From Schistocephalus solidus (taxonomy: Eukaryota > Platyhelminthes > Cestoda > Diphyllobothriidea > Diphyllobothriidae), in contig WEDG01000724.1 in assembly GCA_017591395.1 (NCBI GenBank), forward strand, positions 186,001 through 250,000: a DNA stretch of 64,000 nt, written 5' to 3'. This document shows, one piece after another, positions 1 to 11,155 of the stretch (its first letter is position 1; every line of letters begins with the position of its first letter). The notes beneath the pieces were generated by a model, which saw only the letters and a program-made list of their open reading frames with translations, ran no database searches and had not been told where the DNA came from. A program made the position numbers and the translations under genes.

Positions 1-531
1 CTTTCCACAGTCCATCGCGATTCACCATCAGATCCACGAAGGTAGTGTAAAGGTGATTTCGCATATCTTGGTACTTGTCTTGTAGCTTGCGGGTGGCGAA
101 GATCATGTTGGTTGTTCCGCGGTGTCGGCGGAAGCCGCATTGGCTTTCCGGGAGCAGGCCCTGCTCTAGGTGACCGTTCAGGCGATTGAGGAGGATACGG
201 GCGAAGATCTTCCCGTCGAATTTGTATAAAGAGATGCCTCTGTGATTATCACAGAGTTGCCGGTTCCATTTCCACTTGTAGAGATGGACAATGGTCGCGT
301 CTTTGAAATCCTGAGGAACTTGTCCTTAGTGATACCTCTCTTGGAAGAGTCTTGTGAGTTCTGCCATTAGCCGAGGCCGGCCGTGCTCGTAGACTTCCGG
401 TGGGATTGCATCGGATCCTGCTGCGTTACCGCTGGAAATCTGCTGCACGTCCCGGATGGTTTCTGGTATGGAAGGCGGCAGATCCAGTTCATTGTTCGTG
501 TCTACTTGAGGGAGTCGGTCAATGGCAGCAT
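1..531 (-). pseudogene. LINE-A reverse transcriptase fragment, cut by window edge
   Basis: The segment matches the RT part of the LINE at 23-28 kb (its 25939-26484 region) almost base for base on the same strand, with a deletion near position 29 that removes about 11 bases around the motif reading FVDLTKAFDT in the other copy. Homology stops abruptly at 531, where the sequence becomes A-rich. On the minus strand 531 would be the 5' truncation point, so the element continues leftwards out of the window. It encodes part of the fingers and palm of an APE-type LINE RT, including the CGFRRHRGTTD region. It is too short and too broken to be functional. Confidence 0.85.
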
Positions 532-1121
532 AAAAACTAAAAAACTTGGTTCATTGTTTGATTTAGCCTCTGGGCTGAGGGCGCGTATGACAAAAGCCAG
601 TCTTTCTCTGCTGCAAGTCGTGGTTTCCTGCAGTTTCGAGTGTGATTTTTATCCAAACGCTAATTGACTTGACGATGACAGTGCGTGAGGAGAAGTCACC
701 GCGGTAGAATGCTCTAGGTTGGGCATCAGTGTGATTCACAAGTTAATTTTATTTGATACGGCATGATACGCAGTCAACGCAGTTCATGGTAGCGGGTATG
801 GTAAACGATCCTTTTCCTCGGTGTCAATGTTTCAGAAGGATGGGTATGAGAAGGTGTGGAAGGTAGTTGGAGTCTCAGCGCGGTCCGGCCTCTGTGTCGC
901 GCTATTTATACTGCTATCACTACCGATGGAACTTATACTATTGTCATTACTCTAATCACATCTAGTACTGCAAGCCCCAGTATTTCTGCCTTTGACTCGG
1001 CTGCTATCACAATCGCCGTTACGAAAGTACTACAGCTGCTGCTGCGCATTTCAATTTCATCAATGTTCACTTTACTGTTGTACGATTAAGCACCACGATT
1101 ACCAACTTTAAATATGAACAT
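532..1121. other. No recognisable gene
   Basis: Short open frames at 383-667 and 856-1089 show no recognisable domain; the first is antisense to the LINE fragment. I see nothing else in this stretch. Confidence 0.5.
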
Positions 1122-1465
1122 GGTTAGGATGCCTTGAGTGGCCGCCTAAACAGGACATGAGAACAGGAATCACCCACAATTAAATTAGATTTGTTCCAAC
1201 TGTCGGGGAAATTAAGTTTATGATAAAGGTGAGGGTTAGGAGTAAGCTTAAGTTTAGGGTGAAATTCAGCGGTAGGTTGAGGTCAGGATCCTGTTAAGAA
1301 CTAACGTTTGTGCTTGCGTTCATCTTAGGGTAGGGCTAGGGCTAAGATTAAGGTTGCTGTTTAGTTTTAGGTTAGGGTTAGTGTTAGGGTTAAGACGTGG
1401 GATATTTACTGGAAGGTTGAGGCACTCCTATTCCCGTGTCCGGTTTAGGTGGCCGGGCTTGAACT
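1122..1465 (+). mobile_element. MITE-like element with TTAGGG-like core (copy 1)
   Basis: It starts with the family terminus (GGTTAGGATGCC..., then GGCCGCCTAAACAGGAC) and ends with a decayed reverse complement (GTGTCCGGTTTAGGTGGCC). Between them lies a tract of GTTAGGG/GTTAAG-like heptamers. The same layout recurs at 6877, 56876, 58038, 60088 and 62604, which supports a short non-autonomous element with terminal inverted repeats of roughly 50 bp. No coding capacity. Confidence 0.65.
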
Positions 1466-1581
1466 CCCTTCATCCTTTGATCCCATCAACAAACTCTGAC
1501 ACCAAAACTTGCGCAGATAACTATTCTATGCTATGTGAGCAGTGCGTAGGCGTATCAGCGAACAAAGATCAAAATTAAGAT

Positions 1582-1653
1582 CCCTCCTCCTCCTCCTCCT
1601 CCTCCTCCTCCTCCTCCTCATCCTCATCCTCATCCTCCTCCTCATCCTCCTCC
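1582..1653. repeat. (CTC/CAT)n microsatellite
   Basis: Pure CTC triplets grade into CTCAT/CATCCT interruptions. The Leu-rich and Glu-rich ORFs over it (1542-1742 plus, 1575-1775 minus) are products of the repeat. Confidence 0.9.
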
Positions 1654-2031
1654 ACTGTGACACTATGAGTCAGTTGATAGCGAAAAGTCTTAAACAAGTC
1701 TTCTCTCGGGTCTGTACAGTCTCGAGTGTTAACGTAAAATAAGTTCGTGGAGATAGTGTAGTTTGCACTGCTCACGGTTTAACCGTCATCCTCGGCGTCG
1801 TGAGGGAAAAAGGACACAAGCTAACTGCTTTAATCTGTGACTCAAGCTCACCAACCTAGAAAGTTCACACTTGAAGTTTAGAAAACCTTATCGTTTCTCG
1901 TCCTGAGCGTTTGCTACAGAAGAAAGCCAACTGAATAACTGGATGGGACGGCCATTGGTTGATAACTTATCAAGGTAAAATGTTAATTTGGCGGTGTCAG
2001 AATTGCATTTGACCCACTTGTGCAAAACTTG

Positions 2032-2116
2032 GCGACCTCGGGGGGATTCGAACCCACGCCCGCAAGGGGAAGGCTTTAGTACAGTCAACGCTCTAGCCAA
2101 ATGAGCTACGAGGACC
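2032..2116 (-). other. tRNA-like sequence (SINE head or tRNA pseudogene)
   Basis: On the minus strand a GGTCCTC start is followed by an A-box-like TAGCTCATTTGG, a long variable region and a good B box GGTTCGAATCC, then a 3' strand GAGGTCG. That strand pairs with only about five of the seven acceptor bases, and the T stem is mismatched. The long variable arm recalls class II tRNAs. The imperfect stems argue for a decayed tRNA-derived repeat rather than a working tRNA. Confidence 0.55.
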
Positions 2117-3042
2117 CCACCGGGAGCCATGAGTTTAATCACACTTCGGTCAATTTACCCGCCCAGCCTACTGCAACGTATGGAACCCGCCAATTCTGAT
2201 ACAGTAAGCTGACTACCCAAGCAGGATTTCCTAAGCAATCAACCTAGAATCCACCAGATGACTACCAGACACAATTAATTAGTAGATTATTTTGGCAGAT
2301 ATTATTATATGATCCCTCGGCAGGACAGTGACATAGGCACCCCCGGCGTATTCTGGATGGCACTACATTGAAGGTCAGGAGGGGTTAATACTTTCGTGTC
2401 CTAACTCTGACACGAACACAGACCCCAACGGTAAGTTTCGGGTAATTTTTCGCATAGCCACCTGCATTATGGGTGGTTCTGGTTCCCCTATCCTGCCGGG
2501 GGCAGGGGGGGGGGGGGGGGTTAAAAGCAACCCTTATCTGTGACTCTCTGTGAGGATGGGTTCAAGCGAGAATCGGAAAAGGCAGGCCCATGAACGCCAT
2601 GTTACATCGATTGCGCCTGCTCCGGAATCCCTACACAGCAGAACTCCCTGATTCGCTCTGAAAACAAGAAAACCCTTTTCGTCAGCCGTCACTGACAGTG
2701 AACTACAGAAATACTCGAAAATTATTTTGCAACCGGCTGAATTATTCTCGAAAAAGAACATGGCTGAGAAACCCAGCAAATAGCCTGATTTACCTGCAGA
2801 CAAGGAGATCCTCTTCGTCAGGGTGCCCTTCCAGGACGAATCTGTGGGTCTGCTGAAGACTAGGAAGTGTGACCACCGCTGGGGTCGTCACAGCCACTAA
2901 TGTATACACATTAGCTATGATGAAAGTACGCCCTCCAGGCCCAGTTGTAGGGCTCCCTTTGCGCCTTTGAGCTTAATCTAGAGCCCTCGTAGGTCACAGA
3001 CGCATATCGAACAGATATATACTTAAAACTGAGTATAAATAA
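2117..3042. other. Non-coding; poly-G run and MITE remnant
   Basis: A 16-base G run lies at 2505-2520. Just before it, around 2465-2500, a GGGTGGTTCT...ATCCTG stretch resembles the right end of the TTAGGG-core MITE family. No gene is recognised; the ORF at 2534-2803 (minus) has no visible domain. Confidence 0.5.
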
Positions 3043-3269
3043 AGATAATGGAGACTGAGATGGCCAGTTGTGCCTTCAGAATGGGAAGCTGCGATCTGCT
3101 GCGAACTAGTTCCTGGAGCTCGCCTGTTCGCTTCTATCGGTTGTGTCTTATAAACCGTAATTAGCCAAACTTACCCAAACACAGGTTCGCAGCACCTGGG
3201 CTCCGAACCTGCCTCTTTTTTCGGCGACCGTTATTCAGTCAAACACTATACCAACGAACCACGGACTCC
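3043..3269 (-). mobile_element. Degenerate tRNA-SINE lacking the ribozyme core
   Basis: Read on the minus strand it has a tRNA-like head (A-box-like TGGTTCGTTGGTATAG, B-box-like GGTTCGGAGCCC), then the family linker GGGTAAG and TTTGGCTAAT, then a tail ending near GGAGACTG and ATTATC. The expected hammerhead boxes between linker and tail are deleted. Confidence 0.45.
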
Positions 3270-3624
3270 TTGCGATAGGGAAGACTGGCTATGGTGGAAG
3301 TTGCGGGACGTGTTCGGCTCCGCGCACCTTTAGGCAACAGTAATCAGGCAGCGAAAGCCGATTCTGTACACAAAGATGATGCCGCGCAGTTGTCATGGGC
3401 AAACGTTAATAAATCGATTACCTTCAGGCAGATGACATCAACTTAGTTGTTCCAATGTTTTTTCTAAGGTTGGATTACGGTATCCCAGTACCCTTTCGCC
3501 TTGCTCATTCTTTGACTATATGTACTGCCCTCTGACTAATCATCAAGGCAGATGCAAACACAACATATAGTTTAAATGGGCTAGTGAAAATTTGACGAAG
3601 ATGTACGTATGCAGAATAACATTA

Positions 3625-3735
3625 CGGAGAAATGGAATGGAAACTGGCCAGCCATTTCTCGCTTATTAGCCATCATCGGCTAGCCATACCCAACCTCAGC
3701 TTGCACAACACCTGCGGATCGAGTACCAAGACACA
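3625..3735 (-). mobile_element. tRNA-SINE fragment with decayed hammerhead
   Basis: The minus strand shows the linker GGTTGGGTATGG, then CCGATGA in place of CTGATGA, helix II TGGC...GCGA, GAAA and a rearranged helix III. The tRNA head is truncated. It is older than the copies at 36-60 kb. Confidence 0.6.
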
Positions 3736-4631
3736 ACGGGACCATTATGTCCCGTAACGCGATCCGTGATCACCCGTCTACAACGTACGTATGCCTCTTT
3801 CCGTTTGTCTAGTGAGTTGGTTGATAGTAATTTTCATAGAAACCCCTTTATACTGCCGGTATTTAAATTTCACGAGACACTAAAAATCCCTGTGTTGATT
3901 TTGTTGTACCTAAAAACTGCATAATTATTTCCGTGGAGTTGCTATCCATACCCCTTTAACGTGACGTCCAACGATCTACTTAGAATTCGGGAACTTCGTT
4001 TTTCCATGGAGCTTCGATATTGAATCTTCATAGGTCACATAGCGACGAACAATTTTGATGGCAAATTATCGTATCTTTAAATAACTGCGACTAGGACAGT
4101 CTCAAGTCCACCATACGCCAAATTGAGGTGGGGCAGCTGTAAGATATGCATTCAGGTACAGTTTTACCACGTCCTGAGTAGGCCCGACTGACGACCCTGA
4201 CGGCGACATGTAGATACTCAATGGACCGTTAAGTTTCATTTGTCTTTGTTGCAAGCATCTCTGGAGCATAAACAGTACTTCAAAAAAAACGCGGGCCCTG
4301 CTCTAGTTCGGCTGTTTAAGGTGGCGGGGGGGGGGGGGGAGAGAGGGGAGGCGAGAAGGGGAGGGTTGGACATGTAAATCATGCTGAATCCTGCAAAAGC
4401 TGGTACAAGCATGTCCCAACACAGGACCCACCCAAGTCGGCGCGTCGTATATGCGGGTCGCCTAGACAAGTAGATTAACTTCCCCCCGAGGACCTAATGG
4501 GTAATACTGATTAACCTACCGCCTCTAGCAACCCTTTCAGTGGTGTACGTGGGCCAAAACACCCCGGCGAGGCAAACGTTCCTCCACTAACCCTGGTGCT
4601 TAACCATGGTCACCTGTAGTACCACACAGTT
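3736..4631. other. Non-coding
   Basis: No gene is recognised. A 14-base G run lies at 4326-4339. The 77-aa minus ORF over it (4236-4469) is low-complexity around the G run. Confidence 0.5.
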
Positions 4632-5300
4632 GACAGTTCGACCGCCATGTTCGATAAGGTCAATCGCGTGACCCACCGCGAAGTGGCGCAGGGACGATGA
4701 CTTGCCCGTCAATTACATTATAGTGGTAGTAGACTTGCGCTCCATCTAACACACCCTCCCCCTCCCCCCCCCCCCTGGGGCCGGGTTTTATGACCGATCA
4801 AGAAGAATGGCTGCGGAAGAGGGTGCAGGTGGCTGGCGTGGCCGGAACCGTCTCTCAACGTGCAACCACACCTGCCTCGGGTTCCGCTAAGTGGGCGTGC
4901 CATAGAGGCCACATGAATAAGGATCCATTGTAGCCTGACTCTCAGTTCGCCCGTCAGCCACTCCAAACGAACACACACTGGGCTGACTGTGCGGTCCAAG
5001 TCAGTTGAAAACCTTCCAAGTCACGGCTTGCCGCGCAGTGTGCTTGCTTTAAACGCGTCAGATTGTCATCAATGCGCTGAGACGTCGACTCCCATGCCCA
5101 GGCCCAATCCACTGTTCGAACTGGCCAATTGTCTGGTGCGGGAAATGGACGCAATGGCTGACAGCTAGTGACCTCGTCACGCGTGTCACACACATGACCT
5201 GGTGCGACAAAAACGAACACCAGGATTCCATTCACATAGTGTCAGCTTCCGCCATCAAGCGCACACAGCCAGCCAAATGCCAGTGCCTTGCTTAGCCGTA
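4632..5300 (-). mobile_element. Degenerate LINE-A 3' UTR
   Basis: It begins with the LINE 3' terminus in reverse (GACAGTTCGACC...) and follows the 3' UTR order seen at 23105-23860: CTTGCGCTCCATCTA, the TCAAGAAGA...GCAGGTGGC block, GCCACTCC...ACACACACTGGGCTGAC, and the caGTGACCTCGTCACgcgtgtcacac block. Divergence is high and a 12-base C run sits at 4764-4775. ORFs at 4718-4999 and 4954-5235 are shadows of this non-coding repeat. Confidence 0.7.
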
Positions 5301-6876
5301 TCGGCCGCTTATGGAGCTGGACACCAGCTCGCACGCAATAACTGTGCCGGGAGGGGGGGGGGGCTAAATGACGTGAGCTAGGGAGTCAACTACTTCGAAA
5401 ATAACCGCTGACGAGAAAACAGAAGTTGCAGTTGCTTATGCTGAACTTCTGGTGAGGTAGCTGCATGACTATTTGCTTCCAGACAGTTTGACACTGGCTC
5501 AGTCACTCGTAATTCAGTTCGAGCTGTGGTCCAACCAACGGGCCCCGGTTACTATTCATCCTGGGAGCGCATTCACCTAAACTGACGACGCGCCTGCCTT
5601 GTGCAGAAAAATGCCGGCCTTTAAGGGCCTGTCAAGGAAGGCTGCCTTTCCACAATTGTCGTTCACAGAGTAAAAACCTCGGTTCCTTGAGCTGAATCGG
5701 CTCGAGGAGCACTATTCTTGATTTCTGTAAGTAGGCAAAATTAGGGGAAATTCCTTCACTGATGAAGTCGAATACCATCTGCACGGAGGCCTAATTTTGG
5801 GCCGTCTGCAGTCCACGTCGTGCTATTCCTAAGGTTGTGGCTTTGGTTAGTACTGTAGGTTCGAAGACAATTATCCAACGTTTTTTATAGCAAGACGTGT
5901 TACTTGAAACTACCAACCAAATCATGCGATTTATCAAAATTGTATGGTAGCTGAATCATCAGGCGGTCACTGCGTTAGAGAGAACCGTTTCGTCTTAGTT
6001 TCACCAGAACAGGACTGCTCCACCTTATGTTCAGGCTGTGTGCGAACAGCTCAACGAGTTTCTAGATGACTGATGAAGCGGTGGAGGAGGGCTACGTCAA
6101 GTTCAAGGTCTACTAGGATAGAACTAAAACGAGGGAACATTTGAGGCAAGTTGTAGTCGGAGACTGCAGTATACTTACTGCCCTCACTTGGTACAGCGTT
6201 TACTAACCTTTTTTAAGGATTATGCTGGATGGCACTTTAAATAACAGTTGGAGTTTTAAAGTCTTTACAGTTTCCCTTTCATAGGCTGCTATTTATAGAG
6301 ACGCGTTTGGGTGTTTTGCAGTGCTTGTGTGAGATCAAAATGTGTATGAGGGCTGATCTATGGCAACAATAACTGCCATGGGGAGGCTGCCAGTAATATT
6401 GAAATCCTTTGTTTCCGCGTCGGGATAGCCTAAATATAACCACCATCACTCCACAGAAATCAATTCCCAGATCGCAATGTACCCCGTAAAAACGGCAATC
6501 CCCAACTTTAATCTGAAAGCATTGCCTAATGCAATCCCTAAGGTCTGTGACAGCAGTAACAACACAACCAAAGCTCAATCATCTCATCCCATATTAATCG
6601 TGCAGTTCCTACAAGATAAAAACTTGCGACAATATTCGTAGACCATTATGATTAAATTATGTACCAGATCATTGGAAGTAGTCTCCAATCATGCAGCCGT
6701 ATAAAATTACCATATTTTGTTTTTTTGTGGTTTTATGGCGCTCGTCGCCGACAAGGAAATAAGTAATGTGAAAATACTTTTGAATATATCCCTTTCGTGA
6801 CAGATAACCAAACATCAGTTGAATCCCTTTCCTCCAATGAAATTAATATAGGGAAGACACTGTTGAGGGTTTCATT
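5301..6876. other. Non-coding, no gene seen
   Basis: Apart from a short G run near 5351-5363 I see no repeat family or coding region here. The minus ORF at 6279-6578 has no recognisable motif. Confidence 0.45.
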
Positions 6877-7571
6877 GGTAAGGATGGATTCTACGGCCGA
6901 CTAACCATGACACGGGAATATGAAACACCCGCAATGCATGTGGCTTGGCACCCAATTTCAAAACCTAGGTTTAGGATTAAGGTGAGGGTTAGGCTACGTT
7001 TAGTTTGGACGTTAGGATCAGATTTAGTGCCAGGGTCAAGAGTATATCAGGGGTTAAGTTTCCATTCATGTGAACTGTTTGTGCATGTTTTCTATTTAAT
7101 ATATTTGAATGAGTAAGGACACTGAAGACACGTGAGAATAATTCATACTATATAAGTAGCCATTTTTTACAGGGTATGGTTTTTCCAGTAATCAATATGA
7201 CAACCCTACTTAAGTAATATGTTCGAAACTAAGACATATTTCAGGAATGCAGTTGACATTTCATGAGACAGGGAATCGACAGTAGGTTTAAGATTAAGTT
7301 AAGGGTTAGGACTAAGTTTAGGTGTTGGTTTAAGCTTGGGGTTAAGGTCAGAGTTAAGTTTAAGGTCATGCGTAGGTTAAGGGTTAAGGTTTGGGTTCGT
7401 GTGAGTTTACATTTAGGGTTAAGATTAAGGTTAGAGTTTAGTTTTGAATTAGGGTTAATGTTAGTGTTAAGCGATGGGAAATGTTCGCCCTGCCCGCAAT
7501 AGCTCACAGTGCCACCTAAGTGGGTGGAGGGTTCCTACTCCAGTGTCCTGCTTAGACAACCAGTGCCCTGT
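6877..7571 (+). mobile_element. MITE-like element with two TTAGGG-like tracts (copy 2)
   Basis: The left terminus GGTAAGGATGG...GGCCGAC at 6877 and a decayed right terminus around 7517-7560 (GGGTGGAGGGTTCC, GTGTCCTGCTTAG) bracket two GTTAGGG-like tracts (about 6965-7060 and 7285-7475). At about 690 bp it is twice the length of other copies, so it may be a nested or duplicated element. Confidence 0.5.
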
Positions 7572-8019
7572 TCGTGGAGCATACAAGCTATTCCGACCGT
7601 AAAATGGACAATACACGGCAAGAAGAAGATATGAGAAGTGCACACCCAAAGTATACGGAAATTCCTTTTCACGCCAAAAATAAAGCCGAGCGCGTAAATT
7701 GCCAAACTAGCGACCGATGCGCAAAGTGGAGCGCAAAAGTTGCGCTCAGTGTGCTGGTCTGTGAACCCTATCGAAGGAAGTCCGTCATGACGACACGCGG
7801 AGGAAGCAGACAAGGAACTAACAACGAGATATCGGTAGTGACGTGATGGGAAAACACACTGAACAAACCTCTACGATAATCAGCCATGAACCATAGTTTT
7901 GGGACCAGCCCGAGACACGTCTAAAAAATCCCTTAGGTTTGTTTATTCACTACAAATATAGACGAAGGAGCAGAGGTAACTCCATCCATCTGACTGCTAA
8001 ACAGTCACTGAGAAACATG
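7572..8019. other. Non-coding, no gene seen
   Basis: Overlapping short ORFs on both strands (7535-7846) carry no recognisable domain. No repeat family is recognised. Confidence 0.4.
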
Positions 8020-8413
8020 GAGTACCCCTAAATGGACTGCCTGTTAGATGTGCGTGGTTAACACGGGGACGAGATCAGAACATGGGGGGGACGTGGTGGC
8101 ACGCGTAGGTGCAGGTTCACGCCGCACCAGTCACTTTTCCCCTTAATGGCGCTCTCACTCTGTGGGATCTGATTCAGGTGTAACGGCACGGTTAGGGGAG
8201 TCTCCGACCGCAACAGACACGTACGCTCGACCCCGCCTCCGGTCTTCTTGACTCTGTCTCGACTTCGGGCACAGGCGGATAAGGGAAGAGACAGCGTGGT
8301 AGCTGCAGCGCAACTCTACTAGCATTTAAAACTAATCCCCGCGTAAGTCACTGTTTCTGCACCACCATGCTGTGCAGAATACGGTGGAAATGGTCGGACG
8401 TAGCTGTCCTGAT
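8020..8413 (+). mobile_element. SINE-B: short element with LINE-A-like tail (copy 1)
   Basis: A head reading GGACTGCCTGTTAGATGTGCG is followed by GTGGTGGCACGCGTAGGTGC, a B-box-like GGTTCACGCC, and then the terminal block shared with LINE-A (CCTCCGGTCTTCTTGACTC, GTAGCTGCAGCGCAA, a decayed GTGGACATCGTCGGAC end). Better copies at 14733-15093 and 16212-16585 show the same order. I infer a non-autonomous element mobilised through the LINE-A 3' end. Confidence 0.6.
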
Positions 8414-8441
8414 TAGGCGGCCATACAAGCCATCCTTACCG
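8406..8441 (-). repeat. Solo terminus of the TTAGGG-core MITE family
   Basis: The sequence reads as the right end of the MITE family (GTCCTGATTAGGCGGCCATA... through CCATCCTTACCG). Its reverse complement aligns with the left ends at 62604 and 56878. The rest of the element is absent, so this is a remnant abutting the SINE-B tail. Confidence 0.65.
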
Positions 8442-8445
8442 TAGC

Positions 8446-9203
8446 ATTTCCTAGATGGATAACGAAATACAGACGGCTGCACAATGTACGTAAGTAGCAA
8501 GCATGTAAACGTTAATTTCAGCGGGAAGTTATATGTAAGTCTTATGTACCTCAAAGTAAACCGATACCGGAAATTTAGCTTGCTTCACGCTCCACCATAT
8601 TGTCCGCTTGTTCTGCAGCGTGCTGTGTGTGCCTCACGACTTGAAAGTCTTCCTAATCTTTACAAAAGTTAGCGAAACTCTCTTTCCGTTGCCTATCGCT
8701 TTTATTAGCAACATTAAGGTGAACGACGAGAAAGCCTTTAACAAATAATTATGCTGTGGCAGGTCTGATATATAATCATCCTCCCCTGAAATCCACACAT
8801 ACATGGTTGATACTTACTTCCGTGGATTAGACTTTTGAATTTGGTTATCTAGCTTGATAATTTTACTTTAGACCTTATGTTCACCCTCATTACTCTATGG
8901 ACTACAAATGCTCAGATGCGGTTTGACTATATAATTTGAAATCGATAAATTTTGGAGTATGCTCCCATTAAGATTCGTTAAGTGATATCGTATGCCATAA
9001 GGGCATATAAAAGGAAGCTTTGATAAATTTATATAACAAGATAGTGGTCATTTACTTCGATTGGTGTACGTCCATATTAATCATAATGAGGCATATTTAT
9101 AAGAGTAAGGTTTTACCCTCAAAGTATTCAGGATTTAGTGAGAAATGTGCAGTTTATAAATGTGCGAATTTCTGCTAACTGACACTATTGGGGCAAAATA
9201 ACC
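8446..9203. other. AT-rich non-coding
   Basis: No gene or repeat family is recognised in this AT-rich stretch. Confidence 0.4.
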
Positions 9204-9455
9204 TTATCGATAAAGATCAGGGAGACTGGAATGTCCATTTCTGACTTATTAGCCGTCGTCAGCCAGCCATAACCAACTTCAAGTGTTGCACCAGCCAACG
9301 CTCAAACCCACGACCTGCTGATCAGAATTCCAACGATCTAACCATGGAGCCACAGGCTCGTGGGTTTGCCTGGCTAGATCTGGAATACTTGCATTGATCA
9401 GTAGGCATTCACCGATCAGTCACGGGACTCACTCGTCCAGTTCTGCATTGGAGTT
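9204..9455 (-). mobile_element. tRNA-SINE unit with hammerhead and upstream body
   Basis: On the minus strand the order is: family body (GCAGAACTGGACGAGTGAGT, about 9455-9410), spacer, tRNA-like head starting CCACGAGCCTGTGGCTCCATGG (about 9363), hammerhead module (9274-9220), and tail CTCCCTGATCTTTATCG. The body lies upstream of the tRNA head here but downstream in the copies at 49.9 and 59.8 kb, as expected for head-to-tail or circular templates. Confidence 0.75.
9220..9274 (-). ncRNA. Hammerhead-ribozyme-like motif in tRNA-SINE
   Basis: Minus strand: helix I strand GGCUGG (9268-9263), CUGACGA (9262-9256), helix II CGGC/GUCA, GAAA (9241-9238), a short helix III with one mismatch, then CCAGUC (9229-9224), which closes helix I with one G-U pair. 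CUGANGA and GAAA are both intact. Confidence 0.65.
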
Positions 9456-9699
9456 CACTCATTATTGGGGGTTGGTTCCGCTGGTATGGCTCTTTCAGAC
9501 ACTGTGAAGAGCACACAGCAGTAATGATGAGATGATTTAGTCGTGTTCAAGATTGCGGTCTGATGGGGGAGTGCAGGTAGTGGGGCTGTTGTGATCTGTC
9601 TAGTTCATACTTCATTGCGCTCCTATGTGCTCAGGTCCATATCCATTTCGGTAGGCAAAGCAACTGGCAGTGTTAGGTAAGAGTGTGAAAACGGGTTGC

Positions 9700-9785
9700 G
9701 TACATGTTCTCGATGGTGTGCTCCTCAGAAGGGTGGTGCAGGGACTGTGACTTGCGAATGAATTAGATTATAATCACTGTCATGC
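9700..9785 (-). repeat. LINE-A 3'-end fragment
   Basis: GTGTGCTCC...AAGGGTGGTGCAGGG and GACTGTGACTTGCGAATGAA match the reverse of the LINE-A 3' terminus. The fragment is under 90 bp. Confidence 0.6.
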
Positions 9786-10808
9786 CAATCAGCTCAATCT
9801 TTCGCCTTCGATTATCATGATAAACTGAAAGGCAGATCACTGCCTACCTTTTTCCCAATTACTCAATGGGCGTACAATGGGATGGAAGTTAGGTATTTCG
9901 GACAGGTATCATTAATAAAGGTGGCGAAGGCAACGGCATAAGTGCCTCCAAATATTTTTCTGATCATCTGCTATATAACACTTGTCAAGACTGAAATATA
10001 CGAAACTCCACCCTTCTGAAATCCAGTTTTACCTTGTTACTATCTGCTTTTAATTGGGTAGACATCTGTATTGCACTATCCACCTCAAAAATAATACTTT
10101 TGGCGGTATGCTTACAATGCTCATTTCCTTATTCTGTAGTGGTTCAGTCGAAATCTCGCTGGCGATCCAAGAATAATAAATGTGAAAGTATACTTTCCTA
10201 GCTTATTATTTTTGGTTGCAGTGAATTCCACAAAGCCTCAGAAGACTACTACCGTTAATTTATATATGGTAATAATAGGGAACCTACTTCTACTAATACG
10301 TTAAGAGGTAACTATAGTAAAGTATGGTTATGCTAAAAAGTTTCAAGTTTCCGGACTTAGTAGGAAATCCATAGTTCCAGCGAATGTGCATTAATAATGG
10401 AAATCACAATATCGAGGGTTGGTTCTGCTAATATAGTTCTCGCAGACGTTATGAATGGCATAGGAGGGGAGCAGGGGACTGTCGCGGTCACTGGATACAG
10501 TGGGGTCTGGGAGTTTGTTTGAGAGGAGGTGGGGGTTTATATCAGTATAACCCAACCCTCCATGCGAGGATGTTCTAAAGCTGACTTCGCCATTTTCCCT
10601 TCGTCGCTGTAAGCCTCAACTGCCAGCGGTATTTAATTCTTCGACCTATTTTGACGCCGCACATGGTCGACTGGCAAAATGCGTCACTGAATTCCCAAAA
10701 GCTATGCAGTACCTAACCTGGCAAGTGACACCCGATGCACAAAGACCATACGCCTTTCCTTAGGGCATTGACATTCAAATTAATAAGCATGAGTTTAGGT
10801 TATAATTT

Positions 10809-10961
10809 CCGGCAAAGACAACGGAGACTGGAATGATCGTTTCTGGCTTATTAGCCGTCGTCAACCAGTCCTACCAACCCCAGGTGGTGCACCACCCGAG
10901 ATTGGACCCCGCGACCCGTTGATCAGAAGTCCAACGCTCTAATCATTAAGCCACGGGCTCG
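10809..10961 (-). mobile_element. tRNA-SINE, inverted half of a head-to-head pair
   Basis: The minus strand shows a head GAGCCCGTGGCTTAATGATT (10961 downwards), a weak B box, the GGTGGTGCACCACC palindrome, linker GGTTGG, then UUGACGA (C3 of the hammerhead box mutated), helix II CGGC/GCCA, GAAA, and CCAGUC pairing perfectly with GACUGG. The tail is GTTGTCTTTGCC. Its spacer (10962-11012) leads into a plus-oriented body. Confidence 0.75.
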
Positions 10962-11012
10962 TTGCCTTGCTGGATTAGATCGGGAATATTGGCGTTCGTT
11001 GACGAATGGTCT

Positions 11013-11155
11013 GCTTTGTCTTTGCCGGCAAGCATAAACTGCCTACGGTACTAGCCGTTGTGCGGCTGCTGGTGGGGCCCCAGAGTGAGCCCCAAGGCAG
11101 AACCGAACGAGTAAGTGAGTGTTGTTTACGATTGGTGAGTGTTCATCACGAAAGC
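11013..11155 (+). mobile_element. tRNA-SINE body, opposite orientation to the preceding head
   Basis: CTTTGTCTTTGCCGG, then CTAGCCGTTGTGCGGCTGC, GGCAGAACCGAACGAGT and GATTGGTGAGTGTTC match the downstream body of the copies at 49.9 and 59.8 kb. Together with 10809-10961 it forms an inverted composite. Confidence 0.65.
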
